From assembly GCA_902826615.1 (NCBI GenBank), contig CADEFN010000004.1, forward strand, positions 434,001 to 498,000: DNA of 64,000 nucleotides, read 5' to 3'. Positions 42,082 to 51,075 of this stretch are shown in pieces. A program made the translations under genes and the position numbers. The stretch comes from an uncultured Gemmatimonadota bacterium. GTDB lineage: Bacteria; Gemmatimonadota; Gemmatimonadetes; Gemmatimonadales; Gemmatimonadaceae. Under the pieces are notes generated by a model. That model was not told the DNA's origin. It made no database searches and saw nothing but the letters and a program-made list of their open reading frames with translations. How positions within the stretch are numbered: the first letter of the stretch is position 1; each line of letters begins with the position of its first letter.

Positions 42082-43301
42082 CCTTGAGCTCGCTGGTCGG
42101 GATCTGTCTCACGCTGGCGTTTGTCCTGGTGCTGGTGGCAGTGACCATGCGGCTGATTCGCCGTGTGGCGCTTGCCCCGCAGCGCCAGGGACGTACACCA
42201 GCCGTACAGCTCGATGTGGTGCAGCGCATCGCGTTAGGCCCTCGTCAGGGCATCGCGGTCATTCGCATCGCCGACCAGCTCGTGGCCGTGAGTGTCGGCG
42301 AAGGGGGCGTGCGCCCCATCGTGGAGATCGACCTCCCGCCCCTCCCCGAACCTGCCGCGGAAGTGGTGCAGCAGCCCGAGCCGGCCGGCTTCGGCCCCGC
42401 CCTGCTCTCCCGTCTGCGATCAGCGGGTGTTCCGCTGCTCTTCCTCCTGGCACTCGGCGCCACGGACCTCGCCGCGCAGGCGACGCCCCCGGCCACTGCG
42501 CCGGCCACACGTCCGGCCACTACGCCAGCAACGCGTCCCGCCACCGCGCCAGCGCGCACCCAGGTGGCGCAACCGGCCACGGTGGCCACCTCGCCGCAAA
42601 CGTCACTCGACAAGGCGCTGGCGCAGGGACTTCCGAGCATCGACCTCAACCTCGGCAAAAACAACGGTGACGGACTCCGCCTGAGCGGATCGGTCGGCAT
42701 CGTGGTGATGATGGGGCTGCTCACGCTGCTCCCGTCGCTCATCCTCATGATGACGAGCTTCACACGCATCCTGATCGTGCTGAACTTCGTCAAGCAGGCG
42801 TTAGGCACGCAGAATGCTCCGCCGGGCCAGCTGGTTGCCGCGTTGTCACTCATCCTCACGGGGTTTGTGATGGCGCCTACCGTGGAGAAGATCAACCAGA
42901 CCGCCATCACCCCGTGGCTCGACAACCGCATCGAGCAGGGGGCGATGATGAAGGCCGCGATCGTACCCATGCGCGACTTCATGCTGCGCCAGACCCGTGA
43001 ACGCGACCTGGCCACCTTCGTGGAGCTGAGCGGCGCGCAGGTCAGCACACCCGAAGAGGTGTCGACCGTGGTGCTGATGTCGGCCTTTGTCACGAGCGAA
43101 CTGCGCACCGCTTTCCAGCTGGGATTTGTGCTGTTCCTGCCCTTCATCGTCATCGACATCGTCGTGTCGTCGGTGTTGATGAGCATGGGCATGTTCATGC
43201 TCCCGCCCGCGATGATTTCCCTCCCGTTCAAGCTGCTCCTCTTTGTCCTCGTCGATGGCTGGACGCTCCTGATCCAGTCCCTCGTGCAGGGCTTTCGCTG
43301 A
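42078..43301 (+). CDS. fliP: FliO-FliP fusion, export gate component
   Basis: A 407-residue protein, starting at GTG 42078. Residues 1-25 are a membrane helix and 35-100 a small FliO-like domain (VQLDVVQRIALGPRQGIAVI). Residues 112-135 look like an internal FliP signal sequence (VPLLFLLALGATDLAAQA), followed by a Thr/Pro linker, then complete FliP from about 180: GLLTLLPSLILMMTSFTRIL, GTQNAPPGQLVAALSLILTG, and MGMFMLPPAMISLPFKLLLF. FliP pentamers build the export pore with FliQ and FliR; FliO helps assembly. No stop or start separates the two parts, so this is a true fusion. Confidence 0.92.
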   Translation: MTLSSLVGICLTLAFVLVLVAVTMRLIRRVALAPQRQGRTPAVQLDVVQRIALGPRQGIAVIRIADQLVAVSVGEGGVRPIVEIDLPPLPEPAAEVVQQPEPAGFGPALLSRLRSAGVPLLFLLALGATDLAAQATPPATAPATRPATTPATRPATAPARTQVAQPATVATSPQTSLDKALAQGLPSIDLNLGKNNGDGLRLSGSVGIVVMMGLLTLLPSLILMMTSFTRILIVLNFVKQALGTQNAPPGQLVAALSLILTGFVMAPTVEKINQTAITPWLDNRIEQGAMMKAAIVPMRDFMLRQTRERDLATFVELSGAQVSTPEEVSTVVLMSAFVTSELRTAFQLGFVLFLPFIVIDIVVSSVLMSMGMFMLPPAMISLPFKLLLFVLVDGWTLLIQSLVQGFR

Positions 43302-43310
43302 GCCACGGTC

Positions 43311-43580
43311 ATGACCTACACCCTCGTCACCGACCTGGCCCGCAACGCCATGCTTGTCACCGCCCTGGTCGCGGCCCCCCTGCTCCTTGTCGCCCTCCTC
43401 ATCGGGTTGCTGGTGAGTGTGTTCCAGACCGTGACACAGATCCAGGAACAGACGCTGTCATTTGTGCCCAAACTCATCGGAGTAGGCCTCACTTTTCTGG
43501 TGGGCCTCCCGTGGATGCTGCAGCTGCTGGTGGAGTACACCACGCGGCTCTTCCGCTCGCTGCCGGGGCTGGTGGGATGA
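43311..43580 (+). CDS. fliQ: Export gate protein FliQ
   Basis: An 89-residue protein with two membrane helices (AMLVTALVAAPLLLVALLIG and LIGVGLTFLVGLPWMLQLL) around VFQTVTQIQEQTLSFVPK, the conserved FliQ turn. Four FliQ copies wrap the FliP/FliR pore. Its stop overlaps the fliR start. Confidence 0.94.
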   Translation: MTYTLVTDLARNAMLVTALVAAPLLLVALLIGLLVSVFQTVTQIQEQTLSFVPKLIGVGLTFLVGLPWMLQLLVEYTTRLFRSLPGLVG

Positions 43581-44362
43581 CCGCCGGTCTCGATCTGTTC
43601 GCGCCGGGAGCCCTGCCACTGCTGCTCCTCTTTGGGGCACGGGTGAGTGGATTGGTGCTGATCGCCCCGCTCTTTTCGGCCCGTCCCATTCCCGGGATGA
43701 TCCGCACCGGAGTGGTCATCCTCATGACCGTGCTGATGGTGCCGGTGCTGCAGCGTCGCGGCTCGCTGGCCGCCGAGGCCACGGTGCCGGCGGTGATCAG
43801 TGAAGCTCTGATCGGCTTCACCATCGGCCTGGGCGCCGCCCTCATCGTGGGTGCAGCGGAGACCGCTGGCGAACTGCTCTCCATCCAGGTCGGTCTTCAG
43901 GGCAGTGCCATCGTCGACCCCATGTCACAGCAGCAGACCACGGCGCTCGGCCAGTTCCTGCAGCTCATGGCCCTCACGCTGCTGCTCACAATGAATGCGC
44001 ATGTGGTCATGCTCGAAGCCCTGCGTTCCAGCGTCGAGCTCATCCCTGTTGGCAATCTTGGCCATCTTCGGGACGGGATGTGGCGGATCGTCACGTTAGG
44101 CAGCACCCTCTTTACGCTGGGGCTTCGGTTTGCGGCACCAATCATTGCCGTCATCCTGCTGCTCAACGTGGCCCTGGCGGTGCTGAGCCGTGCGGCGCCA
44201 CAGCTGAACATTCTCTCGCTCGCCTTCCCCATCCAGATCCTGGGCGGGCTGGCGGCCCTTATCGCGATCATCCCCATCCTTGGCAGCTGGTTCCTGGGCT
44301 GGGAAACGACGTACTCGGACCTTCTTGGCCGCGTGCTCCCGGCCATGGCGGGAGGACGCTAG
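43577..44362 (+). CDS. fliR: Export gate protein FliR
   Basis: Starts at ATG 43577, overlapping the fliQ stop (ATGA); the longer frame reads through fliQ out of phase. 261 residues with about six hydrophobic helices, LFSARPIPGMIRTGVVILMT near the start, PMSQQQTTALGQFLQLMAL in the middle and ISLAFPIQILGGL-like near the end. FliR caps the FliP5 ring with FliQ4. Confidence 0.94.
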   Translation: MTAGLDLFAPGALPLLLLFGARVSGLVLIAPLFSARPIPGMIRTGVVILMTVLMVPVLQRRGSLAAEATVPAVISEALIGFTIGLGAALIVGAAETAGELLSIQVGLQGSAIVDPMSQQQTTALGQFLQLMALTLLLTMNAHVVMLEALRSSVELIPVGNLGHLRDGMWRIVTLGSTLFTLGLRFAAPIIAVILLLNVALAVLSRAAPQLNILSLAFPIQILGGLAALIAIIPILGSWFLGWETTYSDLLGRVLPAMAGGR

Positions 44363-45445
44363 ATGCTGTCCGACCAGGAGAAAACCGAGGCCCCGACTCA
44401 GAAGCGTCGGGACGACGCCAAACTCGAAGGGCGCATCCCGCGGAGTGCCGAACTCACGACTTCGTTTGTGCTACTGGGCAGCGGGATGCTGCTCAACATG
44501 GCCGGGCCCATGGGTGACCAGCTGCTCAACATCTTTGGTGATGGGCTGCGGGCTGTGGGGTCGGCACCGCTCGGGGCCGATTCGGCCGTGGGCCTCATCC
44601 GCTCCCTTGGAGGCCGCACCCTGCTGATGGTGGGGGGCTGGGGCACGGCCCTCCTGCTCATCGGGCTGGCCATCGCCGCGCCACAAGCGCGTGGGGTGCT
44701 CACCACCAAGCCACTCGCGCCCGATTTCAGCCGCCTGAGCCCGATCAAGAACGCGTCGCGTCTGCTCGGGATCCAGGGACTCGCCGACCTCCTCAAGTCA
44801 CTCCTCAAGCTCGGCCTGGTGTCGTTCGCGGTGTACAAGGCGTTAGGCGCAGCCTGGAACGACGTGATGGCGCTGGCGGGCGAACAGGCGTTCTCGTTCG
44901 TCAGTGTCACCCGCATCTATACGGTGAAGCTGCTCACCACGAGTGGCATGTGTTACCTCGCCCTGGCGGCGCTCGACTACGCCTGGCAGCTCTGGCAGCA
45001 CGAGCAGTCGCTCAAGATGAGCCGCGACGATCTGCGCGAGGAAATGAAGCAGTCCGAAGGTGATCCGCTCGTCAAGCAGCGCATGCGCTCCTTTGCCCGT
45101 GCCCTGGCACGCAAGCAAATGATGAAGGCGGTGCCCAAGGCTGACGTCGTGATCACCAACCCGACACACATCGCCATTGCGCTGCAATACGACCCCAGCG
45201 CGGCGCCCGCGCCCATCGTGCTGGCCATGGGACAGCGCAAGGTGGCCGAGCGCATCAAGAAGATCGCGCGCGAGAATGGTGTGCCGTGCATCGAGAACAA
45301 GCCACTGGCGCGCGCCCTGCTCGCGTCGGCCAAACTGGGCCAGATGATTCCGGCCGAGCTCTACATCGCGGTTGCTGAAATTCTCGCCTTCGTCATCCGA
45401 CGCCGCCTCGTGCGAGGCCGTCCGCTCGGGGAGCTCGTGGCATGA
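44363..45445 (+). CDS. flhB: Export substrate-switch protein FlhB
   Basis: A 360-residue protein: EKTEAPTQKRRDDAKLEG at the start, four membrane helices, then the cytoplasmic domain with the self-cleavage site NPTH near residue 266 (DVVITNPTHIAIAL). Cleavage lets FlhB respond to FliK and change export from hook to filament proteins. Residues around it are fully conserved, so the switch should work despite the unusual FliK. Confidence 0.95.
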   Translation: MLSDQEKTEAPTQKRRDDAKLEGRIPRSAELTTSFVLLGSGMLLNMAGPMGDQLLNIFGDGLRAVGSAPLGADSAVGLIRSLGGRTLLMVGGWGTALLLIGLAIAAPQARGVLTTKPLAPDFSRLSPIKNASRLLGIQGLADLLKSLLKLGLVSFAVYKALGAAWNDVMALAGEQAFSFVSVTRIYTVKLLTTSGMCYLALAALDYAWQLWQHEQSLKMSRDDLREEMKQSEGDPLVKQRMRSFARALARKQMMKAVPKADVVITNPTHIAIALQYDPSAAPAPIVLAMGQRKVAERIKKIARENGVPCIENKPLARALLASAKLGQMIPAELYIAVAEILAFVIRRRLVRGRPLGELVA

Positions 45446-47532
45446 GTACCGCCGTAACTCCGCTCCCTGCCACCGATGGCATCCGGCGCAACGCCGAGGT
45501 GGGCCTTGGCATCGCTGTCGTTTTTGTCATCGCGCTCCTCATTGTCCCGCTGCCGGCCTTCCTGCTCGATCTCTTCCTCGCCACCAGCATCGGGCTCTCG
45601 CTCGTGGTGCTGCTCACGGCAATGCAGACGCAGGATGCCCTCGAGTTCTCCTCGTTCCCTGCCCTGCTGCTGCTGCTGACGCTCTTTCGTCTGGCCCTCA
45701 ATGTGGCCAGCACGCGTCTCATTCTCGGCGAAGGACATGCCGGTGATGTCATCCAGGCCTTCGGCAGCTTTGTCATCGGGGGCAACTACGCCGTGGGGCT
45801 GGTGCTCTTCCTCATCCTCATTGGCATCAACTTCATCGTCATTACCAAGGGTGCCGGACGCGTGGCCGAGGTGGCCGCGCGTTTCACCCTCGATGCCATG
45901 CCCGGGCGTCAGATGGCCATCGACGCAGATCTCTCGGCCGGCATCATCGACGAGAGTGAGGCGCGCCGCCGTCGTGAGGAGATCGCTCGTCAGGCGGACT
46001 TCTACGGGGCCATGGATGGTGCATCGAAGTTCGTGAAGGGTGATGCCATCGCGGCACTGCTCATCACGGGCATCAACATCATCGGTGGCATCTTCATCGG
46101 CGTCATCCAGAAGAACCTCCCGATAACTCGCGCGGCGTCACAGTACACCATCCTCACCGTGGGTGAAGGCCTGGTGGCACAGATTCCGGCGCTGATCGTC
46201 TCGACCGCCGCTGGTATCATGGTCACCCGCGCCTCGGGGCAGACCCGCATGGGTGATCAGCTCGCAGGCCAGCTGGCGCAGCGGCCTAACGCGCTCTGGA
46301 TCTCCACCGCGGTCATTGCATCGTTTGGCCTAGTGCCGGGCCTCCCCAAGACGCCGTTCCTCGTATTGGGTGTGGCGATGGCCTTCCTCGCGCGCGCGGC
46401 CTCCGCCGCCGAGAAGAAGCGCATCACTGACGCGCGAACGCTCGCCGATACACCGCCGGTCATGGAGCCGGTGGCCGCAGACCCGGTGCGCGATCTCCTC
46501 CAGCTCGATCCCATTGAACTCGAAGTGGGTTATGCCCTCATCCCGGTGGTCGATGAGCGGCAGGGTGGTGACTTGCTGGAGCGCATCCAGCTCCTGCGCA
46601 AACAGGCAGCTCTCGAGGTGGGCATCCTCATTCCGCCCATCCGGGTTCGCGACGACATTCGCCTGCCGGCCAACGAATACGTGATCAAACTGCGCGGTGC
46701 AGAAATCGCGCGTGCTGAAGTGATGCCCCGATTCCAGCTCGCGCTGGACACGGGCAATGTGGCGTATCCCATCGAGGGGATCGAAACCATCGATCCGGCC
46801 TTCGGGCTCACCGCGCGCTGGATTGCCGCGTCGCGTCGCGTCGAAGCCGAGTCCTCGGGTTATGTGGTGGTCGAGCCGACCACGGTGATCGCGACCCACC
46901 TGATGGAAGCCCTCAAGGCCAACGCCGCAGAACTCCTCGGCCGCCAGGAGGTGCAGCAGATGGTGGAGACACTCAAGCAGTCGCACCCCGCCCTGGTCGA
47001 CGACCTCATCCCAGCCAAGATCTCGCTGGGCCTCCTGCACCGCGTGTTGCAGCGTTTGCTGCGCGAACGCCTCCCGATCCGCGACCTGGTCACGATTCTC
47101 GAAGCGATGGGCGACGGGATCGAACAGACGAAGGACGCCGAGGTGCTCACGGAACACGTGCGGCGCTCCATGTCCAACGTGATTGCGCGCATGTACGCGG
47201 ACGAAACTGGCGCGGTGCGTGGCATCTCGTTAGGTGGGCGCCTGGAAGCCTCGCTGATGTCGCTCTTCTCACCGCGCACGGCCCCCAGTGGCGGGTTGCC
47301 TCTCACGCCCGACGCGCTGGCGTCGTTGCTGCGCGAACTCAACCTGCTCGCTACCACGCACGCGCTCGAAGGGCGGCTCCCGCCGCTGATCACACCTCCG
47401 TCACTGCGTGTGGGCATCCGGCGGCTCGTGGAGCCGGTGCTGTCATCACTTCCTGTCATTTCCCTGGCCGAGTTGCCACCCGCCGCTCGCCTGAACTCCG
47501 TCGCTACCTGGGAGTTGCCTTATGCAGCTTGA
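45442..47532 (+). CDS. flhA: Export gate protein FlhA
   Basis: A 696-residue protein with eight membrane helices (1-310), the FHIPEP-family stretch ARFTLDAMPGRQMAIDADLS near residue 150 and EARRRREEIARQADFYGAMD, and a cytoplasmic ring domain (340-696) with LIPVVDERQGGDLLERI and EAMGDGIEQTKD. FlhA forms the nonamer that takes chaperone-substrate pairs and conducts protons. It overlaps flhB by 4 and flhF by 11 bases. Confidence 0.95.
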   Translation: MSTAVTPLPATDGIRRNAEVGLGIAVVFVIALLIVPLPAFLLDLFLATSIGLSLVVLLTAMQTQDALEFSSFPALLLLLTLFRLALNVASTRLILGEGHAGDVIQAFGSFVIGGNYAVGLVLFLILIGINFIVITKGAGRVAEVAARFTLDAMPGRQMAIDADLSAGIIDESEARRRREEIARQADFYGAMDGASKFVKGDAIAALLITGINIIGGIFIGVIQKNLPITRAASQYTILTVGEGLVAQIPALIVSTAAGIMVTRASGQTRMGDQLAGQLAQRPNALWISTAVIASFGLVPGLPKTPFLVLGVAMAFLARAASAAEKKRITDARTLADTPPVMEPVAADPVRDLLQLDPIELEVGYALIPVVDERQGGDLLERIQLLRKQAALEVGILIPPIRVRDDIRLPANEYVIKLRGAEIARAEVMPRFQLALDTGNVAYPIEGIETIDPAFGLTARWIAASRRVEAESSGYVVVEPTTVIATHLMEALKANAAELLGRQEVQQMVETLKQSHPALVDDLIPAKISLGLLHRVLQRLLRERLPIRDLVTILEAMGDGIEQTKDAEVLTEHVRRSMSNVIARMYADETGAVRGISLGGRLEASLMSLFSPRTAPSGGLPLTPDALASLLRELNLLATTHALEGRLPPLITPPSLRVGIRRLVEPVLSSLPVISLAELPPAARLNSVATWELPYAA

Positions 47533-48361
47533 GACCTTCACGGGATCGGACCTTCGCCTGGTTTTTGACGACGCGCGACGCGCGCTGGGCGAAGACGTAC
47601 TGGTGCTGCGCACCTCGATCAATCGCGACGGGCGACGCACACGAGTCGAACTCGTCGCGGCATCCGCCGAGGCGGTGCACGACCTCCGCAAACGTCTCGA
47701 CCCACCGGCCCCGGTGTATCCGAAGGCCGAAGGTGGTCGCGGACGCAGCGGCCCACTCGTGATCGGGCTTGTTGGTCCCACGGGAGCGGGCAAGACGACC
47801 ACCCTGGCAAAGCTCGCTTTGCATCCCCGGGCCTTCGGGCAGAAGCGGGTGGGCCTGATCACGCTCGACACCTTTCGCGTCGGTGCCATCGAGCAGATCG
47901 CGCAGTACGCCGAGGTGACCAATCTCCCGCTCGAGGTCGTGTACGATGCGCGTGAGATGCCGGCGGTACTCAAGCGGCTCGAGTCGTGTGAGGTGATTCT
48001 CGTCGACACGCCGGGGCGCAGCCCACGCGCGAAGGACGCCAACGCGCAGTGGCAGGCGATGTTCCGCGCCGCCGCGCCTGACGAGGTGCATCTCGTGGTG
48101 CCCGCCACCATGCGTCCCGACAGCATTCCCGCCTTCATGGCGGCGCTGCAGGCCTGCCGCATTACCCACGCCTGCATCACCAAGGTTGACGAACTGGCCG
48201 ATGAGCGAGCCATCGCCGACGTGGCCACACAGCTGACCGTGCCGATTCGCTGGATCACCAGTGGACAGGGCGTCCCCAACGACCTGCACGGCGCCAAGGG
48301 TGTGGTGCTGGGCGCTCTCGGACTTCCGGCGGGCGGTACCCGTCGCGGAGTGGCCGCGTGA
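47522..48361 (+). CDS. flhF: SRP-type GTPase FlhF (short form)
   Basis: A 279-residue protein with the SRP GTPase domain: VGLVGPTGAGKTTTLAKLA (G1) near residues 80-98, LITLDTFRVGAIEQ (G2), VDTPGRSP (G3) and TKVDE (G4). The N-terminal B region is only about 75 residues, shorter than in Vibrio or Bacillus. FlhF recruits early flagellar parts to the pole; with FlhG it sets flagellar place and number, suggesting polar flagella. Confidence 0.92.
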   Translation: MQLETFTGSDLRLVFDDARRALGEDVLVLRTSINRDGRRTRVELVAASAEAVHDLRKRLDPPAPVYPKAEGGRGRSGPLVIGLVGPTGAGKTTTLAKLALHPRAFGQKRVGLITLDTFRVGAIEQIAQYAEVTNLPLEVVYDAREMPAVLKRLESCEVILVDTPGRSPRAKDANAQWQAMFRAAAPDEVHLVVPATMRPDSIPAFMAALQACRITHACITKVDELADERAIADVATQLTVPIRWITSGQGVPNDLHGAKGVVLGALGLPAGGTRRGVAA

Positions 48362-49161
48362 CACGCACCCCGGACGGACTCTCATCCGTGCCACCCCTCC
48401 CGCCCGTCGTGGCGGTGGGCGCCGGCAAGGGTGGTGTAGGCACCTCCACCGTCGCCGCGCTGCTGGCCTGTACGGCGGCAGCCGACGGCACGCGGGTACT
48501 CCTGGTCGACGCAGCCCAGCACTTTGGCGGCCTGGGGTCGATCCTCGGGGTGGAGTCGCCACTCTCACTTGCCGACCTCAAGGGCGGTGCCCGGCATGTG
48601 CAGGAGCTGGTCATTCCGGTGTCCGCCCATCTCTCGCTCATCAATGCGGGACATAGCGGCACCACCACAACGGCCACGGAGCATCAGCTCCTGCTCCGTC
48701 GTCTGCAGGATCTCTTTCGCGCGTACGAACTGGTGATCGTGGACGCCGGGGCGAGTGCCGCCTCGTTGCGTAGTGCAATTCGCTGCGGTGCCACGCGTGT
48801 GCTGGCCATCACGGTCCACGACCGCATTTCGCTTACGGCTACCTACGCGGTCATCAAGCTGCTGCACGCGGAAACGCCGGAGATTCGTGTCGATGTCGTC
48901 GCCAACCGCATTGACGCCGAGGCAGCGGACCGTCTGCACGAATACCTGCATGCCGCCAGCGTGCGCTTTCTCTCTCGCACAGTGCCGTTTGCCGGCACGG
49001 TGCCGGACGATCCCGGGTTCAGCAAGGTCGTGGCCGCCGGTCTTGGCACCGACGAAGCCGCGTTAGGCTCACCGGCCGCTCAGGCGGTCCGCACCATGGG
49101 CGCGCAACTCCTCGCCGAGGCCGCGTCGCCGCCGTTTCTCCGTCTCCTCCGGAAGGGTTGA
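48358..49161 (+). CDS. flhG: MinD-like ATPase FlhG (FleN/YlxH)
   Basis: Starts at GTG 48358 overlapping flhF. 267 residues with the deviant Walker A VGAGKGGVGTSTVAALLA near residue 18, VDAAQHFGGLGSILGV (switch I), and VIVDAGAS (Walker B). FlhG limits flagellar number by acting on FlhF and on the NtrC-type activator in polar flagellates. The Gln in DAAQ replaces the usual DAD, a mild change. Confidence 0.9.
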   Translation: MTRTPDGLSSVPPLPPVVAVGAGKGGVGTSTVAALLACTAAADGTRVLLVDAAQHFGGLGSILGVESPLSLADLKGGARHVQELVIPVSAHLSLINAGHSGTTTTATEHQLLLRRLQDLFRAYELVIVDAGASAASLRSAIRCGATRVLAITVHDRISLTATYAVIKLLHAETPEIRVDVVANRIDAEAADRLHEYLHAASVRFLSRTVPFAGTVPDDPGFSKVVAAGLGTDEAALGSPAAQAVRTMGAQLLAEAASPPFLRLLRKG

Positions 49162-49164
49162 TCG

Positions 49165-49917
49165 ATGTCTACCGAACTCACCTGGCAGGCTTTCGCCCAG
49201 GGCGATCTCGCCGCACGGGACCTCCTGCTGCAGGAGAACCTCAACCTCGTCCATCACGTGGCGCGTCAGCTCTCGCGCGCGCTTGCGGCGCCGGCCGACT
49301 TTGACGAGCTGGTCTCGTGCGGCACGATGGGACTCATGAATGCGCTCTCCGCCTTTGAACCGGCGCGCGGGCTCGCCTTCAGTACCTTCGCCGTCCCGCG
49401 TATCCGCGGCGCCATCCTCGATGAGCTGCGCCGCCAGGATCACGTGCCGCGCTCCATCCGCCGCAAGACACGCGAGATTGCCCACGCACGCGAGACACTC
49501 ACCCGCATCTTTGCCCGCCCGGCCACCGACAACGAGGTCGCCGAACACCTTGGCATCGACCTCGGCACGCTCTGGCGCTGGCAAACCGACGCCGAAAGCG
49601 CGGTGCACGTCTCCCTCAATCATGCGTCGTCCGACGACGACGGACCGGGAATCCCACCGGAGTTCCTCTCCACTGACAGCGAGTCGTCAGCCGAGGATGA
49701 CGTCAATCGCGAGCAGGAGCGCGACATCCTCAAACAAGCCCTGCGCAATCTGAAGGATCAGGAACGGATCGTGCTCACGCTTTACTACTTCGAAGAGCTC
49801 AAGCTCCACGAAATCGCCGACGTCCTGCATCTCACCGAGTCGCGCGTGTCGCAAATCCGCACCAAGGCATTGTCCAGGCTCCGCGTGGAGCTGGCCCATT
49901 TTCGCACCCCTGCCTGA
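49165..49917 (+). CDS. fliA: Flagellar sigma factor FliA (sigma-28)
   Basis: A 250-residue sigma-70 family factor: region 2 with LVHHVARQLSRALA and STFAVPRIRGAILDELRRQD (typical FliA 'yA..RIRGAilDElR..D'), region 3 with AEHLGIDLGTLWRWQ, and region 4 with LTLYYFEELKLHEIADVLHL and TESRVSQIRTKALSRLR. It directs late genes with CCGATAC-type promoters (flgM, fliC, flgL). It starts 3 bases after flhG. Confidence 0.95.
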   Translation: MSTELTWQAFAQGDLAARDLLLQENLNLVHHVARQLSRALAAPADFDELVSCGTMGLMNALSAFEPARGLAFSTFAVPRIRGAILDELRRQDHVPRSIRRKTREIAHARETLTRIFARPATDNEVAEHLGIDLGTLWRWQTDAESAVHVSLNHASSDDDGPGIPPEFLSTDSESSAEDDVNREQERDILKQALRNLKDQERIVLTLYYFEELKLHEIADVLHLTESRVSQIRTKALSRLRVELAHFRTPA

Positions 49918-49925
49918 CGAGTCCC

Positions 49926-50288
49926 ATGACCGCCCTCATCCGCTTCTTCGATCTCATCACCAGCGACGCCGTCACGCTCACGGCGGCCGCCGTCTTCGCG
50001 CTCGCCGTCATCGGCCTGCTCCTGGTGATTTCCTGGCCTTCCAAAGACGCACAGCGCCCCGCGACTTCCACCCGCTCAGCCACGGCGCGCAGCCTGGCGG
50101 CGTCGGGCACATCGGCGCTCGAAATCGCCCGGAAGACCGGGCTCTCCCGCGACGCCGTCGCCCTGATGGCAACCAATGCCGCCCGCTTGACCCGGCAGAA
50201 CCCTCCGGGTGCGGCACGTTCTTCCCTCCTGGCGCGCCTGACCGGTCGCTCACGAGCAACGGTGGTTGGGTCGCAAGTGGTTGCCTGA
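49926..50288 (+). CDS. SwrB-like membrane protein with a helix-turn-helix tail
   Basis: A 120-residue protein with one membrane helix (residues 15-37, AVTLTAAAVFALAVIGLLLV), a short linker and a helix-turn-helix-like segment (SALEIARKTGLSRDAVALM, residues 63-81). It follows fliA by 8 bases, the same place as swrB after sigD in Bacillus, and shares its layout of one helix plus a cytoplasmic tail. SwrB promotes basal-body maturation. Homology is suggested by layout and position only. A basic end follows. Confidence 0.65.
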   Translation: MTALIRFFDLITSDAVTLTAAAVFALAVIGLLLVISWPSKDAQRPATSTRSATARSLAASGTSALEIARKTGLSRDAVALMATNAARLTRQNPPGAARSSLLARLTGRSRATVVGSQVVA

Positions 50289-50316
50289 CAAGCACTTACG
50301 AGACAGCGCGTTTTTC

Positions 50317-50346
50317 AGGGCAACCGGCACATCGGTTGCCCTTTGT
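50317..50346. terminator. Hairpin after the fliA/SwrB-like end
   Basis: Perfect 10-base arms AGGGCAACCG (50317-50326) and CGGTTGCCCT (50333-50342) with a 6-base loop, followed by TTGTGTT. It fits an intrinsic terminator for the long operon. The sigma-54 promoter of flgF lies within it. Confidence 0.7.
50325..50341 (+). promoter_or_regulatory. Sigma-54 promoter of flgF
   Basis: CGGCAC-ATCGG-TTGCC, GG and GC exactly 10 bases apart, matching TGGCAC-N5-TTGC in all but the first base. Transcription would start near 50351, about 26 bases before flgF. It overlaps the hairpin at 50317-50346. Confidence 0.65.
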
Positions 50347-50376
50347 GTTGCCAGACCCAACCCGTTCGAGTGCCCA

Positions 50377-51069
50377 ATGCCCGATGGAATCACAAGCGCT
50401 GCCAGCGCCCTGCGTTACTGGGAACGACGCCAGGAAGTGGCCGCCAATAACCTCGCCAACGCCAACACCGGCGGCTTCAAGGCCGAACGGGTGTTTGCGC
50501 TGCTCGGGGGTGATGACTCGGTGCTACCCGCCGGTCGCACCGACTGGAGCGAAGGCACCCTGAGCCCATCAAACAACCCGCTGGATATCGCGCTCCGCGG
50601 CCGCGACTTCTTTGTCGTGGACACCCCGCAGGGCGAACGCTTCTCGCGCGGCGGCTCGTGGCAGGTGAACGCCGCGGGATTCCTTGCCGACGCCAACGGG
50701 CATGAAGTGTTAGGCGAGCGTGGCCCCATCAAGGTGCAGGGTCGCGACGTGACGATCGATCGCACCGGCCGTGTGGCCGTCGACGACGTCTGGGTCGACC
50801 GGCTCCGCGTAGAGACGGCAGACGCCGACGCCACCCTCACGCACGAAGCCGGTGTGCTCTTTGTGCCGCATGCCTCACGACGGGCCGTAGCACTCGACGC
50901 GCGGGATGTGCGTCAGCGGCACCTCGAAGGCAGCAACGTCCAGCCCATCAGCGAACTGGTGGACATGATCTCGATTCAGCGCAACTACGCGTTTGTCCAG
51001 AAGGGTCTCTCCACGCTGGACGATGTGCGCGCCACGATTGCCAACCAGCTAGCCAAGCCCACCGGCTAA
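50377..51069 (+). CDS. flgF: Distal rod protein FlgF
   Basis: Start at ATG 50377; the upstream frame is antisense to sense. 230 residues with the rod-protein motif ALRYWERRQEVAANNLANAN and TGGFKAERVF, and the FlgF end (LVDMISIQRNYAFVQKGLS). It precedes flgG as usual and, with it, makes the rod from MS ring to L ring. Confidence 0.92.
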   Translation: MPDGITSAASALRYWERRQEVAANNLANANTGGFKAERVFALLGGDDSVLPAGRTDWSEGTLSPSNNPLDIALRGRDFFVVDTPQGERFSRGGSWQVNAAGFLADANGHEVLGERGPIKVQGRDVTIDRTGRVAVDDVWVDRLRVETADADATLTHEAGVLFVPHASRRAVALDARDVRQRHLEGSNVQPISELVDMISIQRNYAFVQKGLSTLDDVRATIANQLAKPTG

Positions 51070-51075
51070 CCCCCC

